DNA of 24,007 nt from Apostichopus californicus. Lineage: Eukaryota > Echinodermata > Holothuroidea > Aspidochirotida > Stichopodidae. Numbering within the stretch: the stretch's first letter is position 1; the number at the start of each line of letters is the position of its first letter. Positions 18,856 to 24,007 of this stretch are shown piece by piece. The DNA lies in the NCBI GenBank assembly GCA_020650975.1, contig JAIPMN010004415.1, positions 1 through 24,007 of the forward strand, given 5' to 3'. The position numbers and the translations under genes are program-made. The notes under the pieces are model-generated. The model did no database searches. It was not told where the DNA came from and was given only the letters and a program-made list of their open reading frames with translations.

Positions 18856-19873
18856 GGAGGACTTGGATTACTGGGATCATTACTGGTACCATATTAAGGT
18901 CAAAAGGTCAACACTATACATGCCATAAGTTGTGTGTTTCCGATAAAGTATCAACCGACCGCAGGGAGTGGGATATATAATATAAAAAATATATAAAATG
19001 TATAAAATATATAAAATAAATTAAATATTCCACATCTTTACCTTCAAGAGGAACAATGTAGGTGCAAGGTAAAGCGATGGTTTAGGTAATTAGGTACGGG
19101 TATGGGGTACATGGATATGGGTTGGGAGAAGTCTGAGAGGTCAGTGAGGGTCATATTTATTCTCAAATGTCACAAATACTTTTGATTATATTCTATTTCC
19201 TTATATTGTAATTTTAACGATATTTTATCTTGAGTACCTTTATACTTTTCCTGTTCCTTGTCAACACAATCAATTCGACTTAACTAGCCTGGTATTCAGA
19301 TTCATAGGTAGACTATTGTATGGTCTGTTAATATTTTGTTCAGATATTTTTATTTGGAAATCTTTGAATAAATTAAAAGTAAGATCTTTATTTCCTTCAG
19401 TGAAGTTCAAATTTTGAATAAAGTTTGCTATGAATGTACAGTAGAATTTGGAATATGGATACGACCTATGAGGTGGTTTTAATTTGACTGTTGTATGAAT
19501 TATTATCGAATCTAGGTCAAAGGTTAAGTGAACAACCCTCCATTGCCCATTGTGCTGCTGTTACTACTAAGATAATACAGAGGCTATCCATATTGTTTTA
19601 TACTAAAGTACATTTGGTGGAAATGTATTGAAAAAGTCCCTCTTGTGGCAAAAGGACATATTCACTTCTCAAACCTTATTCCAGTTCTTAAGTTTATATT
19701 AACACATGGTTTTGTTTACATACATGTACCTTCCATTTCTAAATAGTTCATATCAAGCACTGTGTCTGTGTCCTATGATAAATGTGCATTTAAATTCACA
19801 GCAGTTCACAGTAGTTTTTGTTTCCTATGCAATTTATCTCCTATTTTCATTTTGTTTTTAAAGTTTGGTTTTA
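18856..19873 (+). other. Probable 3' UTR of the membrane-protein gene
   Basis: Sequence downstream of the stop is AT-rich with no open frame of note. A very AT-rich block of TATAAAATAT repeats lies at about 18973-19020. Further AATAAA hexamers occur near 19367 and 19417, so several 3' ends are possible. Confidence 0.5.
19015..19020 (+). terminator. Candidate polyadenylation signal AATAAA
   Basis: AATAAA lies 200 nt after the stop codon and is the first hexamer in the 3' region. It sits at the end of a TATAAAATA-rich block and could be a by-product of composition. Later hexamers near 19367 and 19417 are alternatives. No clear GT-rich downstream element is visible. Confidence 0.35.
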
Positions 19874-20133
19874 ATGCATGGAAGAAGAAATGGTTTGAGA
19901 TGTAAGGGATCATGTTTATGCATGAAAGAAGAAATAGTTTTAGAATCCAGGGATCATGTTTATGCATGAAAGAAGAAATGGTTTTAGAATCCAGGGATCA
20001 TGTTTATGCATGAATGAAGAAATGATTTGAGATGCAAGGGGTCATGTTTAAGCATGAAAGAAGAAATGGTTTTAGAATTCAGGGATCATGTTTATGCATG
20101 AAAGGAGAAATGGTTTGAGATGCAAGGGATCAT
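19874..20133. repeat. Minisatellite, exact 44-bp period, six copies, two unit types
   Basis: Units start at 19874, 19918, 19962, 20006, 20050 and 20094 with a constant 44-bp step. All share ATGCATGAAAGAAGAAATGGTTT and GGGATCATGTTT. The middle is either type A (GAGATGYAA) or type B (TAGAATYCA), in the order A-B-B-A-B-A. The array ends as GGGATCATTAATTAAATTAA. It is probably in or near the 3' UTR; no coding function is apparent. Confidence 0.97.
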
Positions 20134-20486
20134 TAATTAAATTAATCTCTCACAGGCATTAATTTTGAAACAGTTTCGTTTGAATTAGTATCATTATTTA
20201 TTTGAAAAATTTTAAAGTATATATATAAGGTTGTAAAATTATAGATATAAAGGTTTTCATGATATTTATTGTTCTAATCTGTGCAAGGTGAGCTCTAATT
20301 GAGTCTGTTTATTAAAGGAATTTTATAGTGGCAGTCTGTTGGGTATATGAAAAAAAAATCCATAATTGTTTCATCGCCACAGTCCTAGTTCAGGGTTTTT
20401 TAGTCCTATGATTCAGGAGAAGTGAACTTTTGAACCTCGCCCCAACTTTATCTAATATATTTTGAACAGTGGAGAACAATGAGCGA
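20134..20486. other. AT-rich spacer, no feature seen
   Basis: Nothing beyond AT-rich sequence and short A/T runs was recognised. Confidence 0.6.
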
Positions 20487-20489
20487 CAA

Positions 20490-20883
20490 TGACGTCATTG
20501 CGGCACTTCGTTTTGGGGGCTGCGGGGATGTTATGTAGCGAGGAAAGTTAGAATTTCTAAAAGTAAAATAGCAATTTAGATGAAAATTTCCTGGTGAACT
20601 TGCAAGTTAGCATCTTTTGGAGGGTTAAAACATTCCAGAATTCCCTAACTAGTTCTTCTTCATAATATGATGTTCAGATATTTGTTATTTGAGAGATGTT
20701 TTTAATCACAGCTGTACGAGAAGTCTGTACACATTCCTGTGTATTGTATCAAGGCCAAGCTTAAAGAGTGATATTTTTTGAATCACAGCCATACATGAAA
20801 TCTGTACACATTCCTGTGAGCGTATCAAGGCCAAGCAAGAGTGAGATCTGATAGAGTCTGACCAATGTGCCGCACTGACGTCA
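20490..20883. mobile_element. MITE-like element with TGACGTCA-containing inverted termini
   Basis: TGACGTCATTGCGGCAC (20490-20506) and GTGCCGCACTGACGTCA (20867-20883) are reverse complements at 16 of 17 positions, 394 bp end to end. Each terminus carries a full CRE palindrome TGACGTCA; the left one extends to a 14-nt perfect palindrome CAATGACGTCATTG (20487-20500). The termini are CpG-rich against an AT-rich interior, which holds a 77-bp tandem duplication but no transposase. This fits a short non-autonomous DNA transposon. No target-site duplication is obvious, and a chance pair of CRE sites with a shared flank is less likely given the 17-bp match. Confidence 0.55.
20698..20845. repeat. 77-bp imperfect tandem duplication
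   Basis: AATCACAGC...TCTGTACACATTCCTGTG...GTATCAAGGCCAAGC...GAGTGA occurs from 20704 and again from 20781. The copies differ at several positions and by a short indel. It lies inside the TGACGTCA inverted-repeat element. Confidence 0.9.
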
Positions 20884-21865
20884 CGTCTCGGCGTAAGTCA
20901 GTGTTAGATTCACATTTTCTGGCAGGAAGGGGCCAACATTTCAAGCACTCTATCACAGAAACTAAAATTCATCACAGGGCAAGGCTTAGGGAGATACAAA
21001 GACAAAGAATGATATGATAGGAAGAATCCCATTTTTCACGAGAAAATACCTTTAAGTGTTATCATCATTATATATATGCTAAAATAAATGTTAGAGTTTA
21101 TTGTAATTATTTTAAACTTCAAGTAGTTAAATTTCACTTCATAAACAAATTAAGAAGTCAAAGTGGAAAAAAATTGAAGTGTTTCAAATTACTTTGAAAC
21201 CTTTTTGCTATTTCTAGAAAAGTGTCCAAGAAGAGAAATGTTGAGGATTGATTCAAATTCATTGATTACTAACTCATTATTTCATTAACCTTCAATTGGT
21301 GAACTAATTTCAGAAGGGTGTCTAAGTGTGTTTAGTTGACAGGTTTTCTAAGGTCTGGAAAATTGCTTAAAAAAAATCAAAAAGCTGCTTTGCTTGAGGA
21401 TTCTTTTATGTATCTTTTGTAAAGAAATAATCTTGAATTTTATGATGTTGTAATAGAAATATTGAATCATTTCTGAAAAAAAGCTTGTTGGCTTCATGTC
21501 CCAAATTCTGTCACTTAAATTTGCACTTTTTGCAGTCTAGAAAATTTATAATATTTTGGCATTGAATTCTGCTTCTCATTCTGCTATGAAATAGGAATTT
21601 CTCTGCAAAGATTTCCAATTTTAATAATTAGCATTATGACAATTCGCAAGAAAATGCATTTGTTTTCACAATATCACCAAAAATACTGACTTCAAAGTGA
21701 AGATAGTTTTTATCGAAAAATAAAAATGGAAAATTCATGAAAGATTTTAATAAACATTCCAAACAAGTTTATAGGATCAACAAATTAAAGAAAACTGTGA
21801 AAATTGCAGTACAAATTGTTGGAAAAAAACTGCCCATGAAAATTCCCTGTTCCATTTCTCCAGGA
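20884..21865. other. AT-rich stretch, no supported gene
   Basis: No exon, RNA gene or repeat array was recognised. It is strongly AT-rich with many short A and T runs. Confidence 0.6.
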
Positions 21866-21875
21866 GGGGGGGGGG
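21866..21875 (+). repeat. Poly(G) run, 10 nt
   Basis: Ten G residues are followed by CGGAAGGGGTGGGG, immediately before the inverted-repeat element at 21900. Confidence 0.93.
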
Positions 21876-21899
21876 CGGAAGGGGTGGGGAAGAAGAGGG

Positions 21900-22125
21900 C
21901 AGGGATGTGCTCAAATCTGGCGGCTCATGATCACTAATTTAACAAATTTTATCAATGACAAAAATATGGGTGAATACTTGGCACAGACAGAAGTTAGCTC
22001 CCCATAGGAAAAAGATAACACCATTTGCCATCTAAGTGTACTTTATTTGCCACCCCTTAGACCCCTCCCCTAGGACATGGATCACAGTATCGCACAAATC
22101 CGCCCGGCACTCAAATATTCCGGAG
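21900..22125. mobile_element. Short MITE-like element, CAGGGATGTGCTC termini
   Basis: CAGGGATGTGCTC (21900-21912) and GAGCACATCCCTG (22113-22125) are exact 13-bp reverse complements 226 bp apart. Subterminal sequence is also CpG-rich on both sides (TCTGGCGGCTC; CCGCCCGGCACTCAAATATTCC), while the interior is AT-rich, with no open frame. Size, exact termini and the CpG contrast fit a non-autonomous DNA element. Flanking bases show no convincing target-site duplication. Confidence 0.6.
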
Positions 22126-22619
22126 CACATCCCTGAGTGGATGCCTCAAATAAGCAACATTAATCTTTACAAAAGAGATGTACTCAGTTGAAGATTTCAC
22201 TTTGCAGTTTGGGATCATTTTGTCTTCCAAGGTATATTCACATGGTCTACCACTAGCCAACCCCCAGCTTGTAAGTGCTTGGTGTTTATATGTCAGCACA
22301 TGAGACATATAGATACTTATATATGGATTTTAATGTAAATGTAATGGTATAATAATATTCAAGTACATATGGATTTGTTGGGAATTATAAATATAAATTT
22401 ATTGTAACTGATATTTTCAAAAATGTTTTTAGCGTAAACCAGTTGTAGCTGAAATTCAGGGCTTGTCAAAGATTTTACAAAGAGATATTTTGCAATTTTT
22501 GAAAAAGTGAATAAATTAAATTATTATGTAATATTTTCAAAAGAATTATAGTTTTGTTGGTTAAGTTTAATGTTAACTCTTAAAGGGCTTAAGATGTAAT
22601 TCTATAAATAATGATTTAT
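22126..22619. other. AT-rich stretch, no supported gene
   Basis: A short minus-strand frame (22308-22111) runs into the inverted-repeat element and shows no recognisable domain. Nothing else was recognised. Confidence 0.55.
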
Positions 22620-22775
22620 GATATAATATGTGATATGCATAACATATGCATCTGAGATCTATGTGATATGTATTTTGTATGTATGTGGTATGCATGTGAT
22701 ATGTATGTGGTATGCATGTGGTGTGTATGTGGCATGCATTGTCATATATGCATATGATATGCTTGTGATATGCAA
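22620..22775. repeat. Imperfect 10-bp-period ATGTG/ATATG microsatellite
   Basis: Degenerate repeats of TATGTGGTAT and GCATGTGATA alternate as a 20-bp unit with a 10-bp half period, close to one helical turn, and include many ATGCAT and CATATG palindromes. Both strands are open through it because the repeat lacks frequent stops; neither frame is a gene. Confidence 0.88.
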
Positions 22776-23990
22776 CAACATTCAAATAATGGTCCTGTTT
22801 TTTTTTACACAATTTTGCAGTTAACAACTTTGGTTTCATCATGTCTACATATTTTTTAATATAACAGTTTTATTTCATTAATCAGCTGTCCTCATTCCAG
22901 TTTAAGAAATTCAGTTCTTTATGAAGATCTGTCAAGTTTAAAGACCAAATAATTTTCATTCCTAAACTAGAAATTTGAAAAAAAGAAAACAGTTAAGTAA
23001 GTTCTTCCTTCATGTATAGGCCACGTATTAAAGCTTCTTCTAACTTGACATTTGTTGGTAATGTTTTAGTAAGTATAAGTATCTTATAAGGTTAACATGA
23101 GAAAGTTTGGAGGGGGGGGGGGATGGGGCAGGGAGGAAGGGAGGAAGTGGCTCTGCGAGAGCACATGGGGAAGTGTGCATAGCAAGTATAAAATCATGAT
23201 ACGTTTTCAAAAAGCAAAATATATTATTTATGCCTAAATAGTGATATAGGCTCAACCTCAAATTATTTGTTTAAAATTGTCTCAATATAGAGATCAAAGT
23301 TAATTACTGTTTGCTCACTTAAAGGGTCAGTGACTGAGTAAGGAGACTATTTCATTTCAAATGCTCATTCTCCCCCATCCCACCCTCCCCCACCCCATCC
23401 CCATCCCCACTACCAATTCCCTTTGCCATTAGTTATGTGCTGAATAATGTTTTACTTATGACAGCAAAATTTAAAATTTTGCTCTGTTTTTGAAGCTGTG
23501 TGATGAGGTTTTAATATATTCCTTTTTGCACAAAGGATTATTGATATGATATTTCATGTTCTTATCTTCAAAGTTGTTCTATTTTTGTTATTATAATTGT
23601 CCATAGTTAATATGTAAATAGTATATATGATTGTAAATGGATGGAGAAGTCAGCTAGTCAATTGTAAGTATATACAGACAACACTGTAATAAAGGGGTAA
23701 GTGCAGATACAATATACATAAGTACTAACTAAAATTATTCATATTATGTATATGATGAAGGATAATTATGGAAATGAAATTATTAATGAAAGGAAGTTAT
23801 TAATTGTAAAGTTACATCTATGTGGAAACATATTATACATGCAGCCTTATTTTATAATCAATTCCATTTCCTTTTTTCTAAGAAAGTCGAGCTGCTCTCA
23901 AAAAGCATTTGTGGATTGGTAACAATTTCCTTTTTTCTCTCTCACTAAATGCATTCTTAGTAGGGCAGGTTTATATATGTAAGGGACATT
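22776..23990. other. AT-rich 3' flank, no supported gene
   Basis: Contains a C-rich tract at about 23371-23410 (CCCCCATCCCACCCTCCCCC) and otherwise AT-rich sequence. AATAAA at about 23690 precedes a GGGGTAAGTG string. No exon could be supported. Confidence 0.55.
23112..23122 (+). repeat. Poly(G) run, 11 nt
   Basis: Eleven consecutive G residues continue into ATGGGGCAGGGAGGAAGGGAGG. Confidence 0.93.
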
Positions 23991-24007
23991 GGGGGGGGGG
24001 GGGGGGG
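23991..24007 (+). repeat. Poly(G) run of at least 17 nt at the window end
   Basis: Seventeen G residues reach the last base, so the true length is unknown. Long G runs are hard to sequence, and this may coincide with a contig end. Confidence 0.95.

Noticed and set aside
22573..22842. Long frames on both strands rich in Tyr/His/Ile/Cys
   Set aside because: They are read-through of the ATGTG/ATATG microsatellite.
1..24007. CRISPR array, prophage or operon structures
   Set aside because: The direct repeats found are minisatellites without spacer logic, and gene density and splice signals indicate an animal genome.

Overview
The window looks like AT-rich nuclear DNA from an animal. It has very sparse coding sequence, canonical GT-AG splice signals, many mini- and microsatellites, poly(G) runs, and remnants of retroelements and short inverted-repeat elements. 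Nothing is bacterial or viral: there are no operons, Shine-Dalgarno sites or dense ORFs. A marine invertebrate, perhaps an echinoderm, is my best guess from general character. That is an impression, not a demonstrated assignment. Most open frames of 60-130 codons fit chance expectation at this base composition, and I leave them out.

The only strongly supported gene is on the + strand. Its terminal coding exon (18463-18815) encodes a short extracellular stalk, one transmembrane helix with a KKR stop-transfer signal, and a 75-residue acidic cytoplasmic tail ending in YHTL then R. Its acceptor is in phase 1. A second candidate exon about 10 kb upstream (8175-8336, 162 nt, five cysteines) is phase 1 at both ends, so it would splice onto the terminal exon in frame. 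I infer, without proof, one gene for a type I membrane protein with a modular extracellular part. A TATA box and a perfect CAG|GTAAGT donor near 6565-6722 could mark a non-coding first exon. The signal-peptide exon was not found.

The most striking structure lies directly in front of the terminal exon. A segment of about 110-117 bp holding an intron end, a 3' splice site and the first codons of the exon is present three times in tandem (18155-18490). The middle copy reads as a symmetric 33-nt mini-exon that would add 11 residues to the stalk. The first copy carries 4 extra bases and would create a stop codon when spliced to either later copy. This could be a nascent alternative-splicing cassette with one usable and one poison version. 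A 20-bp triplication also straddles the stop codon of the same exon.

Layout: 1-6560 is intergenic or unknown, with a 185-bp tandem duplication and a hairpin. 6565-8336 holds the candidate promoter/5' exon, a purine-rich G tract and the Cys-rich exon. 8337-18462 is the presumed intron, with a retroelement-tail-like triple hairpin, a GTCGTCC inverted-repeat element, an opposite-strand coding-like relic, a 54-bp minisatellite, a CpG-rich interspersed-repeat candidate, a Penelope/hammerhead-like motif and a degenerate tRNA-Thr-like sequence. 18463-18855 is the terminal exon. 18856-24007 is the 3' UTR or downstream region, with a 44-bp minisatellite, two MITE-like inverted-repeat elements, a 10-bp-period microsatellite and a 17-nt G run that ends the window.
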